Assembly (NCBI GenBank): GCA_963741845.1
Contig: CAVUJV010000033.1
Location: forward strand, 62,001 to 126,000
Length of the DNA: 64,000 nucleotides
Direction of reading: 5' to 3'
Source: Roseiarcus sp963741845
Lineage (GTDB): Bacteria > Pseudomonadota > Alphaproteobacteria > Rhizobiales > Beijerinckiaceae
Positions 51,743-61,451 of the stretch are shown here, piece by piece. Every line of letters starts with the position of its first letter. The first letter of the stretch is position 1. Both the position numbers and the translations under genes were made by a program. Under the pieces are notes generated by a model. It was not told the DNA's origin, did no database searches, and saw nothing but the letters and a program-made list of their open reading frames with translations.

Positions 51743-54538
51743 ATGTCCACGATGTCGGTCGCCGATGCGCCCAGTGTAGAACGCCCCCGCCGGCCTGCGC
51801 GCCATGTCGCTCCTGCCGAGAAGGGCCTCGATCGGACGCGCATCCTCGGCGAGCTCGATGAGCTTCGCGCCCGTGAGCCCGATGTCGAGACTTTTCGCCG
51901 GGCTGCTGTCGCCCTGCTTCAGTCCGAGCTTTCCGCCGGTCGGGCGGAGGCGCTCAAAGCGCTTGAGGCGGGCGGGACGGGAAGGGCCTGCGCCGAGACC
52001 CTGAGCTCGCAGATCGACGACCTTCTGCGAATTACTCTGGAACTGGCTTCGCGCTGGCTTGCGCCGGACCCGAAGCGCAGCGCGCTGCCGACGATCGTGG
52101 CGGTCGGCGGTTACGGGCGGGGGATGCTCGCGCCTTTCTCGGACGTCGACCTGCTCTTCCTTTTGCCGGCGAAGGGCGCGCAGGGCATCGAAAAGGTGGT
52201 CGAGGCGATCCTCTATGTGCTGTGGGACCTGAAGCTCAAGGTCGGCCATTCGACCCGCTCGATCGACGAGTGCCTCAAGCAGGCGCGCGCCGACATGACC
52301 ATCCGCACGACCCTGCTCGAAGCGCGGCTGATCGTCGGGGACAAGGCTCTGTTCGACACGCTCGAAATGCGTTTCGACAAGGAGATCGTCGCAAAGACCG
52401 CGCCGGAATTCGTGGCCGCCAAGCTTGCCGAGCGTGAGGAGCGGGTGCGGCGGGCGGGCGCGTCGCGTTATCTCGTCGAGCCGAACGTCAAGGAGGGCAA
52501 GGGGGGCCTGCGCGACCTCAACACGCTCTTCTGGATCTCGAAATACGTCTATCGCGTGAAGCATGCGCACGAGCTCGTGACGGCGGGCCTGTTTTCGCCG
52601 GCCGAGTTCGCGCTCTTCCGCCGCTGCGAGGAATTCCTCTGGTCGGTGCGCTGCCGGCTGCATTTCCTCGCCGGCCGCGCCGAGGAGCGGCTGAGCTTCG
52701 ACGTGCAGCGCCCGATCGCCCGCCAGCTCGGCTATTCGACCCGCGCCGCCCAGGCGGATGTCGAGCGGTTCATGAAGCACTATTTCCTGGTCGCCAAGAA
52801 TGTCGGCGACCTCACCGCCATCGTCTCCGCGGCGCTCGAGGCGCGGCACGCCAAGCCGACGCCGGTGTTCGATCGCGTCATTGGCCGCTTCCGCCGGCGC
52901 TCGCGCAGGATCTCCGACGCAAAAGCCTTTCGCGTCGAGAGCGACCGCATCGATGTCGTGCGCGCCGACGTTTTCGAGCGCGATCCCGTCAACCTGATCC
53001 GGCTGTTCTGGGTCGCCGATCGCTCGAATCTTCCGATTCACCCCGACGCGACGCGCCTCGTCACGCTGTCGCTCAAGCGCATCGACGCGAAGCTGCGCGA
53101 GGACCCGGAGGCCAACCGCCTCTTCCTCGAAATCCTGACCTCGCGACACACTCCCGAGACGGCGCTCAGACACATGAACGAGGCCGGCGTCCTCGGCCGC
53201 TTCATTCCCGAATTCGGGCGCGTCGTGGGGATGATGCAGTTCTCGATGTATCACCACTACACGATCGACGAGCATCTCCTGCGGACCGTCGGCGTGCTCA
53301 GCGCCATCGAAGCGGGACGGCTGAAGGACGAGCTGCCCCTCGCGACCGAGATTATCCACAAGATCAGCCACCGCACCGAGCTTTTTCTGGCCGCCTTTCT
53401 GCACGACATCGCCAAGGGCCGGCCGGAGGACCATTCCATCGCCGGCGCCGCCGTCGCGCGGAAGCTCGGGCCCCGGCTCGGCCTTTCGCCCGCCAACACC
53501 GAGCGCGTCGCCTGGCTCATCGAGCAGCATCTCACGATGTCGAACATGGCGCAGGGACGCGACCTTTCGGACCCGCGCACCGCCGAGCATCTTGCTTCGA
53601 TTGTCCAGACGCAGGAGCGGCTCAAAATGCTGCTGACCCTGACCTGCTGCGATATCCGCGCGGTCGGTCCGGGCGTATGGAACGGCTGGAAGGCGCAGCT
53701 TCTGCGGACGCTCTACTGGGAGACCGAGATCGTCCTTGGAGGCGGTCATTCCGCCGTGGACCGCAACTCCCGCGTCCAGGCCGCGCAGGAGGCGCTGCGG
53801 CGGGCGCTTCCCGGCTGGTCCGATCCGGAATTCGACGCCTATGCGCTGCGCCACTATCCGGCCTACTGGCTGAAGGTCGACCACGAGCGGCAGGTCGCGC
53901 ACGCCAAGCTTCTCTACGCCATGGGCAGGGAGGTGAAGTCGCTCGCGACGGAAGTGACGACCGACCCCTACCGGGGCGTGACCGCGGTGACGGTGGTCGC
54001 GCCGGACCATCCCCGGCTTCTCACCGGCATCGCGGGCGCCTGCGCGGCGGCGAGCGGAAACATCGTCGACGCGCAAATCTTCACCACGACCGACGGCCTC
54101 GCGCTCGACACGATCTTTGTCTCCCGCGCTTTCGAGCGGGAGGAGGATGAGCTCCGCCGGGGCCAGCGCATCGCCTCGACCATCGAAAAGACGCTGCGCG
54201 GCGAGGTGCGGCTCGCGGAGATCGAGCCTCGCAGGGAATCGCGCGATACGCGGCGCAACGCCTTCGCGATCGAGCCGGAGGTGATGATCGATAACGGGCT
54301 CTCGGGCCAGTACACGGTGGTGGAAGTGTCGGGGCTGGATCGCCCGGGCCTTCTGCGCGACCTGACCGGCTCTCTCTCCAGCCTCAACCTCAATATCGGC
54401 TCGGCCCATATCGTGACCTTCGGCGAGAAGGCGGTCGATTCGTTCTATGTCAGCGATCTCACGGGGCAGAAGATCAATTCGCCGGCCAAACAGGCCGCGA
54501 TCAAGCGGCGGCTGCTCGCGGATTTCGCAAAGGGCTAG
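51743..54538 (+). CDS. glnD: Bifunctional [protein-PII] uridylyltransferase/uridylyl-removing enzyme
   Basis: 931 residues, full length. The nucleotidyltransferase domain has 'VGGYGRGMLAPFSDVDLLFL' near residue 118 (catalytic G-G and D-x-D), followed by the GlnD linker ('EPNVKEGKGGLRDLNTLFW'). The HD hydrolase has 'ELFLAAFLHDIAKGRPEDHS' near residue 550. Two ACT domains close the protein ('VTVVAPDHPRLLTGIAGA' and 'VEVSGLDRPGLLRDLTGSL'), which bind glutamine. It signals nitrogen status by modifying PII. Start at 51743 lacks a strong Shine-Dalgarno but gives the usual N-terminus. Confidence 0.97.
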   Translation: MSTMSVADAPSVERPRRPARHVAPAEKGLDRTRILGELDELRAREPDVETFRRAAVALLQSELSAGRAEALKALEAGGTGRACAETLSSQIDDLLRITLELASRWLAPDPKRSALPTIVAVGGYGRGMLAPFSDVDLLFLLPAKGAQGIEKVVEAILYVLWDLKLKVGHSTRSIDECLKQARADMTIRTTLLEARLIVGDKALFDTLEMRFDKEIVAKTAPEFVAAKLAEREERVRRAGASRYLVEPNVKEGKGGLRDLNTLFWISKYVYRVKHAHELVTAGLFSPAEFALFRRCEEFLWSVRCRLHFLAGRAEERLSFDVQRPIARQLGYSTRAAQADVERFMKHYFLVAKNVGDLTAIVSAALEARHAKPTPVFDRVIGRFRRRSRRISDAKAFRVESDRIDVVRADVFERDPVNLIRLFWVADRSNLPIHPDATRLVTLSLKRIDAKLREDPEANRLFLEILTSRHTPETALRHMNEAGVLGRFIPEFGRVVGMMQFSMYHHYTIDEHLLRTVGVLSAIEAGRLKDELPLATEIIHKISHRTELFLAAFLHDIAKGRPEDHSIAGAAVARKLGPRLGLSPANTERVAWLIEQHLTMSNMAQGRDLSDPRTAEHLASIVQTQERLKMLLTLTCCDIRAVGPGVWNGWKAQLLRTLYWETEIVLGGGHSAVDRNSRVQAAQEALRRALPGWSDPEFDAYALRHYPAYWLKVDHERQVAHAKLLYAMGREVKSLATEVTTDPYRGVTAVTVVAPDHPRLLTGIAGACAAASGNIVDAQIFTTTDGLALDTIFVSRAFEREEDELRRGQRIASTIEKTLRGEVRLAEIEPRRESRDTRRNAFAIEPEVMIDNGLSGQYTVVEVSGLDRPGLLRDLTGSLSSLNLNIGSAHIVTFGEKAVDSFYVSDLTGQKINSPAKQAAIKRRLLADFAKG

Positions 54539-54858
54539 GCGGGCGGCCTGATGGGCGCAGGAAGGCGGGAGTGTTATACTTGTTTATATAGTAAAAAATT
54601 GCGTAAGCTTTTGATAATAAAAGACAAATGCCATGGGCCGCGTCCGGCGCGCGGGGCGGCCTCGGGCGCGACGTGACGCTAAATCCGGCCTTAAGCTCTT
54701 GAAATTCCTCAAAACGGAACGCTAAACCTCCGTCCCCGCCGCCGTCTTGCGACACTTGCGCGCGGATGGCCCATCATGCCTCTGTGGAAGGCCCGTCGCG
54801 CTTGATTTTTGCGCTCCGAGCCCTGATATGCGTCGCGACTCCAAAGGGATTTTAGACA
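54539..54858. other. Intergenic region upstream of grpE, partly AT-rich
   Basis: About 320 bases between glnD and grpE. A stretch near 54570-54630 is AT-rich ('TTATACTTGTTTATATAG'). A heat-shock-type promoter candidate is given separately. No gene or CIRCE element is seen. Confidence 0.55.
54698..54727 (+). promoter_or_regulatory. Possible RpoH-type heat-shock promoter for grpE
   Basis: CTTGAA at 54698-54703 and CTAAAC at 54722-54727 are 18 bases apart, near the alphaproteobacterial RpoH pattern (CTTGAC, 17-18, CTATAT). They lie about 130 bases before the grpE ATG. The -10 match is imperfect. Confidence 0.3.
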
Positions 54859-55437
54859 ATGACTGACGCCAACGCTGAACGCGCGGACGGGGCGAACGCG
54901 CACGAGCCAGAGGCCGGGGCAGGCCAGGCGGCCGAGCGTGACGCCGCTTCCGTGATCGAGGCCCTGAACGCCGAGAACACGCAACTCAAGGATCGCGTGC
55001 TCAGGACGCTCGCGGAGATGGAGAACCTCCGCCGCCGCACCGAGCGCGAGGTCTCCGACGCCAAGACCTACGGCGTGACCGGCTTCGCCCGGGACATGCT
55101 GACGGTGGTCGACAACCTCAATCGCGCCCTCGATCATGTCTCCGCCGAGGCGCGCGCCGCGGACCCGCAGCTTCAGGCGCTGGTCGAGGGCGTGGAATTG
55201 ACTGCGCGCGACCTTGAGGCCGCGCTCAGCCGGCACGGGGTCAAGAAGCTCGATCCCAAGGGCCAGAAGTTCGATCCGAACTTCCATCAGGCCATCTTCG
55301 AGGCGCCCGACGAGTCGACGCCGGCCGGCGCGGTCTCTCAGGTCGTCCAGACCGGCTGGACGATCGGCGACCGGGTGCTTCGGCCCGCGATGGTCGGCAT
55401 CTCCAAGGGCGGCCCGAAAGCGCCGCCGAAGGAGTAG
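54859..55437 (+). CDS. grpE: Nucleotide exchange factor GrpE
   Basis: 192 residues. The long N-terminal coiled coil ('VIEALNAENTQLKDRVLRTLAEMENLRRRTEREV') is followed by the four-helix and beta-wing domain, with the family signature 'DPNFHQAIFEAPDES' and 'QTGWTIGDRVLRPAMVGIS'. It releases ADP from DnaK. hrcA, which often precedes grpE, is absent here, so the gene stands alone; a heat-shock promoter is possible upstream. Confidence 0.96.
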   Translation: MTDANAERADGANAHEPEAGAGQAAERDAASVIEALNAENTQLKDRVLRTLAEMENLRRRTEREVSDAKTYGVTGFARDMLTVVDNLNRALDHVSAEARAADPQLQALVEGVELTARDLEAALSRHGVKKLDPKGQKFDPNFHQAIFEAPDESTPAGAVSQVVQTGWTIGDRVLRPAMVGISKGGPKAPPKE

Positions 55438-55451
55438 CCGGTCCCCGCCGC

Positions 55452-56141
55452 TCAGGCTTTCGTCACGCGTCTGAGCGTGAGGTTGATCCGCCCGCCTTCC
55501 GGGAGCAGCGTCGAACCGCCCGAGAGGATCCGGTCGACGCCATGGAAGGCGAGGCGGCTCTCGCCGCCGAGGACGAGCGCGTCGCCCGATTCGAGCCGGA
55601 AGGAGCGGGTCGGGTCGTTGCGCTTGAGGCCGCCCAAGCGAAAGAGCGCCGGCAGGCCCAGCGACAGCGAGACGACGGGGGCGGAGAAATCCGCTTCGTC
55701 CCGGTCCTGGTGCAGGCCCATGCGGGCCTTCGGGTCGTAGAGGTTGATGAGGCAGGCTTGCGGCGGCGGCGCGCCGGGCGCGAGCTTCGCCCAGGCCGCA
55801 AGCAACGGCGCCGGCATCGCAGGCCACGGACGGCCGGTCTCCGGATGGGTCGGCTGGTAGCGGTAGCCGGCTTCGTCCGAGACCCAGCCGAGCGGGCCGC
55901 AATTGCTCATCCGGACCGAGAAGGGCTTGCCGGTTCGGGGCATCCGCGGCCGGAAGGGCGGGGCCTCGGCGAGGATGGCGAAGATCTCGTCGCGCAGCGC
56001 CTCCTGCTCGGGTCGCGAGAGGAATCCCGGGGCGAGGATCGCGCCGGGGGCGACGGCGAGTTGGGAAGCGGGGACGGTCAACGAGGCTCCTTTCCAAGCC
56101 TTTTCTCTGAGGGCGTCGCGGCGTATAGGAGCCGCTTCCAT
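55452..56141 (-). CDS. alkB: DNA oxidative demethylase AlkB (Fe(II)/2-oxoglutarate dioxygenase)
   Basis: 229 residues from the ATG at 56141; longer starts would overlap the divergent yebC. The iron ligands are H144 and D146 in 'RMGLHQDRDE' and H200 in 'LAFHGVDRIL'; the 2-oxoglutarate arginine is R218 in 'RINLTLRRV'. 'CLINLYDPKARMG' and 'GDALVLGGESRLAFHG' are AlkB signatures. The enzyme removes 1-methyladenine and 3-methylcytosine lesions. Convergent with grpE; no Ada-type regulator is adjacent. Confidence 0.94.
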   Translation of the reverse strand: MEAAPIRRDALREKAWKGASLTVPASQLAVAPGAILAPGFLSRPEQEALRDEIFAILAEAPPFRPRMPRTGKPFSVRMSNCGPLGWVSDEAGYRYQPTHPETGRPWPAMPAPLLAAWAKLAPGAPPPQACLINLYDPKARMGLHQDRDEADFSAPVVSLSLGLPALFRLGGLKRNDPTRSFRLESGDALVLGGESRLAFHGVDRILSGGSTLLPEGGRINLTLRRVTKA

Positions 56142-56195
56142 TTCCACTTGCAATGTGCGGCCCCTAAGGCCCGCGCTGGGGTTTCGAGGCGATGT

Positions 56196-56942
56196 ATGGC
56201 TGGGCATAGTCAGTTCAAGAATATCATGCACAAGAAGGGCAAGCAGGACGCGATCCGCTCCAAGCTCTTCTCCAAGCTCGCGCGCGAAATTACGGTGGCG
56301 GCCAAGCTCGGCATGCCGGATCCGGCGATGAACCCGCGCCTTCGCGCCGCCGTTCTTGCCGCCCGCGCCGAGAACATGCCGAAGGACAATATCGAGCGCG
56401 CGATCAAGAAGGCCGCGGGCGGCGAGGGCGAGAACTACGACGAGGTCCGCTACGAGGGCTATGCGCCGGGGGGCGTGGCCGTGATCGTCGAGGCGCTCAC
56501 CGACAATCGCAACCGCACCGCGGGCGAGGTGCGCTCATACTTCACCAAGGCCGGCGGGGCGCTCGCGGAGACGGGCGCCGTCTCCTTCATGTTCGATCGC
56601 GTCGGCCTCATCGTCTACGACCGAAAGGTCGCCGATGACGACGCGATGCTCGAAGCCGCGATCGAGGCGGGCGCCGACGATGTCGTCTCCGGTCCCGAGG
56701 AGCATGAGATCATCACCTCCCTCGAAGCCCTCGCCGAAGCGCAGAAGGCGCTCGAAGCGAAATTCGGCGAGCCCCAAAAGGCTTCGCTCGTCTGGCGGCC
56801 GCAGAACACGATCGCCGTGGACGACGAGCAGGGCGAGAAGATCCTCCGCCTGATCGGCGCGCTCGAAGAGAACGACGACGTCCAGAACGTCACGGCGAAC
56901 TTCGAAGTGTCGGACGCGCTCGTCGCCAAGATGCAGGCGTGA
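56196..56942 (+). CDS. yebC: YebC/PmpR (TACO1) family protein
   Basis: 248 residues starting MAGHSQFKNIMHKKGKQDA, as is usual for the family. Later comes 'NPRLRAAVLAARAENMPKDNIERAIKKAAG', 'YEGYAPGGVAVIVEALTDNRNRT' and 'GAVSFMFDRVG', in the three-domain layout. Originally called a transcriptional regulator, the family is now linked to translation of difficult peptide motifs. The 55 bases between it and alkB hold both promoters. Intact. Confidence 0.96.
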   Translation: MAGHSQFKNIMHKKGKQDAIRSKLFSKLAREITVAAKLGMPDPAMNPRLRAAVLAARAENMPKDNIERAIKKAAGGEGENYDEVRYEGYAPGGVAVIVEALTDNRNRTAGEVRSYFTKAGGALAETGAVSFMFDRVGLIVYDRKVADDDAMLEAAIEAGADDVVSGPEEHEIITSLEALAEAQKALEAKFGEPQKASLVWRPQNTIAVDDEQGEKILRLIGALEENDDVQNVTANFEVSDALVAKMQA

Positions 56943-56973
56943 GCGCGCGCCGCCGGCTCGCCTGGAGGGCGGG

Positions 56974-57864
56974 TCAGGTCCGCAGATATTTGTTGAACCA
57001 GTCGAGCGTGCGCGTCCACGCTTCCTTCGCCGCCGCTTCGTCGTAGCGAGGCGTCGTGTCGTTGTGGAAGCCGTGGTTCGCACTTTTGTAGATGTGCCCC
57101 TCGTGCGGAACGCCGGCGGCGGTGAGCGCCTTGTCGAAGGCAGGCCAGCCGGGCGTGATGCGCTTGTCGAGCTCGCCATATTGCGCGTTGATCGGCGCCT
57201 TGATCTTCGCTGCGTCTTCCGCGCTCGGCTGCATGCCATAGAAGGGAACCGCGGCGCTGAGTTCGCTTCCCATCTGCACCGCGAGCCAGTTCACCACTCC
57301 CCCGCCGAAACAGAAGCCGAGCGCGCCGAGCTTTCCCGTGCTGTCCGGCCGGTTCCTGAGCCATAAGGCTGCGGCAAGAAAATCCTGCTCCATCCTGGCC
57401 GGATCGACCTCCTTGAAGAGCGCGAGGCCTTTTTCGTCGTCGCCGGGATAGCCGCCGACCGACGTGAGGCCGTCCGGCGCGAAGGCGATGAAATTGGCGA
57501 CCGCAAGCCTTCGGGCGACATCCTCGATGTAGGGGTTGAGACCCCGGTTCTCGTGCACGACGAGGATCGCAGGCAGCTTCTCGTCGTTGTTGGGACGCGC
57601 CAGATAGCCCTTGATGGAGCCGTTGCCCTTCGGCGAGGGAATGCTGACCGTTTCGGTCTTGATCTTGGGATCGTCCGGAGGGACCTGCACGGCCCAGGCG
57701 TAATTGGGCTTGAGCATCTGGAAGAGCGCGGTCGCGGTGAGGCCTCCGACGGCGAATTTCTGGGCGGCGTCGAGAAACGCGCGGCGGCTCATGCCGCCAT
57801 GCACGTAGAGATCGAACAGATTGAGCAGTTCCTGCGGAAAGTCCGACGCCTTCTTCCGTTCCAT
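56974..57864 (-). CDS. Tat-exported dienelactone hydrolase family protein
   Basis: 296 residues from the ATG at 57864, preceded by GAGGAGG. A twin-arginine-like motif 'MSRRAFLDAAQKFAVGGL' near residue 37 suggests export or an immature Tat signal, and a helix 'FPQELLNLFDLYVHGG' precedes it as in related proteins. The hydrolase has the oxyanion/His region 'AILVVHENRGLNPYIED', the nucleophile Cys in 'ALGFCFGGGVVNWLA', the acid in 'NAQYGELDKRITPG' and the His in 'YKSANHGFHNDT'. The family cleaves dienelactone and related lactones; the natural substrate here is unknown. Confidence 0.9.
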   Translation of the reverse strand: MERKKASDFPQELLNLFDLYVHGGMSRRAFLDAAQKFAVGGLTATALFQMLKPNYAWAVQVPPDDPKIKTETVSIPSPKGNGSIKGYLARPNNDEKLPAILVVHENRGLNPYIEDVARRLAVANFIAFAPDGLTSVGGYPGDDEKGLALFKEVDPARMEQDFLAAALWLRNRPDSTGKLGALGFCFGGGVVNWLAVQMGSELSAAVPFYGMQPSAEDAAKIKAPINAQYGELDKRITPGWPAFDKALTAAGVPHEGHIYKSANHGFHNDTTPRYDEAAAKEAWTRTLDWFNKYLRT

Positions 57865-57960
57865 AAGCGATCCTCCTCGCGAAGAATCGCGATTTGGGAG
57901 GGCGAGCATGTCGAATGTTTGGCCGCGTGACAGCCGTTCAGTCTCGGCTGCCAGCGGCGC

Positions 57961-58476
57961 TCACGGCTTCGCCGCCATGAGGCTGAGGAGCCCGGTCAGG
58001 AGCGCTTTCGGCGTCGGCGGGCAGCCGGGAATATGCAGGTCCACGGGCACGACCCCGGAGACGCCGCCGACGCAGGCGTAAGATCCAGCGAAAAGGCCGC
58101 CGTTCAGGGCGCAATCTCCCGCTGCGACCACCCATTTCGGCGCGGGCGTCGCGTCATAGGTGCGGCGCAGCGCCTCGCGCATATTCTTCGTCACCGGACC
58201 CGTCACCAGCAGCACGTCGGCGTGGCGGGGAGAGGCGACGAAGCGAAGGCCGAAGCGCTCGAGGTCGTAGAAGGCGTTCGAGAGCGCGTTGATCTCGAGT
58301 TCGCAGCCGTTGCAGGAGCCCGCGTCCACCTCGCGGATCGATAACGAACGCCCGAGCCGCGCGCGGGCGGCGCCGTCGAGCTTCGCAGCAAGCCCGGCGA
58401 TTTCCGGATCGAGCGCCGACGGCCAGGGCTCCGTGAGGGGCGGCTTGAGGAGACTCTCGAACAGGGTCCTGCGCAT
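57961..58476 (-). CDS. NuoB/HyfI-like small subunit of a group 4 hydrogenase-related complex
   Basis: 171 residues. The cluster-binding cysteines are C55 and C58 in 'DAGSCNGCELEINAL', C122 in 'VVAAGDCALNGG' and C152 in 'HIPGCPPTPKALL', the four ligands of the proximal [4Fe-4S] cluster in NuoB/HycG/HyfI. C135 is additional. The protein is therefore competent for electron transfer. It is the last gene of the cluster (transcribed right to left), 12 bases after the large subunit. Cytoplasmic face of the inner membrane. Confidence 0.9.
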   Translation of the reverse strand: MRRTLFESLLKPPLTEPWPSALDPEIAGLAAKLDGAARARLGRSLSIREVDAGSCNGCELEINALSNAFYDLERFGLRFVASPRHADVLLVTGPVTKNMREALRRTYDATPAPKWVVAAGDCALNGGLFAGSYACVGGVSGVVPVDLHIPGCPPTPKALLTGLLSLMAAKP

Positions 58477-58488
58477 CGCTGATGGCCT

Positions 58489-59995
58489 CTAAAGGTCCAC
58501 CCCGGAATAGGAGCAGTTGAAGGATTTGTTGCAGAGCGGGAAGTCCGCGACGATGTTGTCTTCGATCGCGGCTTCGAGCAGCGGCCACTGGAACCACGAA
58601 GGGTCGCGCATGTGGCACCGTTCGACGCGCCCTTCAGAGTCGATGCGGACCGACGCGAGCACGTCGCCGCGAAAGCCCTCGACGATCGCGAGCCCCTCGC
58701 CCGCCGCGCCTGCGGCCTCCACGCGGATCGGCCCCTCCGGCAGCGCGCCGAGAATTTGTTCGATCAGGCCGAGGCTCTCGTTGACCTCGTGGATGCGAAT
58801 CCAGACGCGGGCGTTGACGTCGCCCTCTTCGAGCGTAGGCGTCTTGAAGGTCAGTGCGTCATAGGGCGGATAGGCCAGATCGCGGCGCGCGTCGAAGCTG
58901 CGCCCCGAGGCGCGCCCGACAAAGCCGCCGCTAGCGTATTGCTTGACGAGCGCCGCGCTCACCCGGCCCGTTCCGACGGTCCGGTCCTGCAGGGACGCAG
59001 TGTTGTCATAGAGCTGGACGAGGCGCGGGAACGCGGCCCTCACCGTTTCGACGAGGCCGCGGATTTCGGCCGCGCCCTGCGGCGAGAGATCGGCGGCCAC
59101 ACCGCCGGGAACGATGCGGTCCATCATCAGGCGGTGACCGAAGGCGTTCGAGGCTGCGCGCAGCGTGCGCTCGCGCAACGCCGCGCAATGGGCGAGCATC
59201 AGCGCGAAGGCGGCGTCGTTGCAGACGGCGCCGATGTCGCCGAGATGATTGGCGAGCCGCTCCATTTCCGCCATCAGCGCCCTGAGCCAGACCGCGCGGG
59301 GAGGGGGCGCGACGCCGGTCGCCGCTTCGACGGCGCGCGCGAAAGCATAGGCATAGGCCACCGTGCTGTCGCCCGAGATCCGGCCGGCAAGCCTCGCGGC
59401 CTCGGCGACCGGCTTATCCGCCATCAGTTTCTCGACGCCTTTGTGGGTATAGCCGAGGCGCTCCTCGAGCCGCACGACCGTCTCGCCCGCGGCATGAAAA
59501 CGGAAATGGCCGGGCTCGATGATGCCCGCGTGCACGGGGCCGACCGGGATCTGGTGCAGGCCCACACCTTCGGCGGCCAGAAAGGCATAGGGTTCGGGCA
59601 GCGTCGGGCGCAGGCGTCTCGGCGCCGAGCGGCGCGGCGACGCCCCAGCGGCCGTGATCGAGCCACGGCCTCGGATCGGGCAGGCCCACGGGCGTCAGGC
59701 CGAACAGGTCGCGGATTGCGCGCTCCAGACGCAGCGCGGGCGGATGGAAGCGCGCGACCGAAGGAAAGCGTCCGTTGGGGCAGAGGTTCGTTGCAACGAC
59801 GATCGCATTCGCCGCGTCGATGAGCGCCATGTGGACGGCGCCGGCGTCTCCCCAGAGACCGAACAGCGCGCATCGTCCGTCCGCAAGTCGCGAAGCCAGC
59901 GATTGCCAGAGCGCGTCATCCGCGATGACGCGTGGCCACGGACGGTGGTCGGGGATTTTTCGGGCGTGGGCCGTGGCCTGGACGAGCGTCGGCAT
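58489..59995 (-). CDS. HycE/HyfG-like large subunit without [NiFe] ligands, one-base frameshift
   Basis: The N-terminal NuoC-like part starts MPTLVQATAHARKIPDHRPW and contains 'RFHPPALRLERAIRDLFGLTP'. Within 59600-59620 the frame shifts and the NuoD-like part follows: 'PYAFLAAEGVGLHQIPVGPVH', 'GIIEPGHFRFHAAGETV', 'ERLGYTHKGVEKLM'. The site of the first nickel CxxC reads G-R-I-S-G-D-S (59366-59387), with serines in both cysteine positions. The C-terminal site reads L-C-N-K-S-F-N-C-S-Y-S-G-V-D-L, two cysteines separated by five residues, not CxxC. It cannot hold a normal [NiFe] centre, so the complex is unlikely to be a hydrogenase. The frameshift is probably a sequence error; joined length about 500 residues. 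Confidence 0.88.
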
Positions 59996-59999
59996 CGGC

Positions 60000-61451
60000 C
60001 TATCCCAGCAATCGCGCGACGTGCTGGAACCAGTCGACCAGCGGCGGCGGCAGCCAGACGCCTGCGATCAGCACCAGCGCGAGATGGGCGAACATCGGGA
60101 TGTTGGACGCATGCGAGGGCGCGACGTCCGGCGTCGGCTCGCCGAACGCCATGCCCTGCAGCCTCAGGATCAGCGCGCCAAGCGCGATGAGGATGCCTGC
60201 GACCAGCGGCAGCGCGAGCAGCGGATAGCGGGCGAAAGTGGAGCTCACGATCAGGAACTCGCTCGTGAAGACGCCGAGCGGCGGCATGCCGGCGATGGCG
60301 ATGACGCCGACCACAAGGCCCCAGCCCAGCGCCGGATGGGTCGCGGTGAGGCCCCGGATCGCGTCGATCCGCTGCGTGCCCTTGACCTGCGCGACATGAC
60401 CGACGGCGAAGAAGATCGCCGATTTCGTCAGGCTGTGCATGGTCATGTGCAGGAGCCCCGCGAAATTGGCGAGCGCCCCGCCCATGCCGAAAGCGAAAGC
60501 GATGATGCCCATGTGCTCGATCGACGAATAGCCGAAGAGCCGCTTCACGTCCCGGCGCCGATACAGCATGAAGGCCGCGAAGATGAGCGAACCGAGCCCC
60601 ATCGTCGCCATCAGCGGCCCCGGCGCGAGCGCGCCCTCGTTCGCCGCCAGCAGGAGCTTGAAGCGCAGCACCGCATAGAGGGCGATGTTGAGCAGAAGTC
60701 CCGAAAGCACCGCCGAAATCGGAGTTGGACCCTCCGCGTGCGCGTCCGGCAACCAGGCGTGCAGCGGCGCGAGCCCCACTTTGGTGCCATAGCCGAGCAG
60801 AAGAAACACGAAGGCGACGTCGAGCAGCGCGGGGTCGAAGGCCGACACTTTCTGGATCAGCACGGTCCAGATCATGCCGTCGAACCCTTCGCCGACCACC
60901 GGACGCGCGGCCATATAGACGAGGATCGTGCCGAACAGAGCAAACGCGATGCCGACGCTGCCGAGTATGAAATATTTCCACGCCGCCTCGACGGCCTCGC
61001 GCGTGCGATAAAGGCCGACCATCAGTACGGTGGTCAGCGTCGCCATCTCGATCGCCACCCACATGAGCCCGATATTGTTGGCGATGAGCGCGAGATTCAT
61101 CGAGAACAGGAGCGCCTGATACATCGCGTGATAGAAACGCAGATGGGTCGGCGTCAGCCGGCCGGTCTCGATCTCGTGCCCGATGTAGCTCGCGCTGAAG
61201 ACGCTGGTCGTGAAGCCGACAAAGGTGTTGAGGACGATGAAGACGATGTTGAGGTCGTCGATGTTGATATAAGCGTTCGGCGGGGGCTTTCGCGCGAAGA
61301 GCGAGAGCGCGACGAGAAACGTGAGGAAGGCCGAGGCCATGTTCAGCCTCGCCGACAGGCGATAGTCGCGCAGGAGCGCGAGCAGCGCGGCGCCGGCGGC
61401 CGGAATGGCCAGGATCAGCATCGGGCCGAGGCTCAACGGCAGGGCGCTCAC
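60000..61451 (-). CDS. hyfF: HyfF-like proton/cation-pumping membrane subunit (NuoN/Mrp family)
   Basis: 483 residues with about 14 transmembrane helices. Conserved charged positions of antiporter-like subunits are present: Glu in 'NNIGLMWVAIEMATLTTVLM', Lys in 'EAAWKYFILGSVGIAFAL', Lys/His in 'GYGTKVGLAPLHAWLPDAHAE', and 'RDVKRLFGYSSIEHMGII'. This is one of the ion-translocating modules of Hyf/Hyc-like complexes. It overlaps hyfE by four bases (ATGA), and the large subunit follows after four bases. Confidence 0.92.
   Translation of the reverse strand: MSALPLSLGPMLILAIPAAGAALLALLRDYRLSARLNMASAFLTFLVALSLFARKPPPNAYINIDDLNIVFIVLNTFVGFTTSVFSASYIGHEIETGRLTPTHLRFYHAMYQALLFSMNLALIANNIGLMWVAIEMATLTTVLMVGLYRTREAVEAAWKYFILGSVGIAFALFGTILVYMAARPVVGEGFDGMIWTVLIQKVSAFDPALLDVAFVFLLLGYGTKVGLAPLHAWLPDAHAEGPTPISAVLSGLLLNIALYAVLRFKLLLAANEGALAPGPLMATMGLGSLIFAAFMLYRRRDVKRLFGYSSIEHMGIIAFAFGMGGALANFAGLLHMTMHSLTKSAIFFAVGHVAQVKGTQRIDAIRGLTATHPALGWGLVVGVIAIAGMPPLGVFTSEFLIVSSTFARYPLLALPLVAGILIALGALILRLQGMAFGEPTPDVAPSHASNIPMFAHLALVLIAGVWLPPPLVDWFQHVARLLG

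Noticed and set aside
51296..54409. Minus-strand open frame of about 1037 codons opposite glnD
   Set aside because: glnD is complete and conserved on the plus strand; the opposite frame has no domain.
54539..54858. CIRCE element before grpE
   Set aside because: The consensus TTAGCACTC-N9-GAGTGCTAA is not present.
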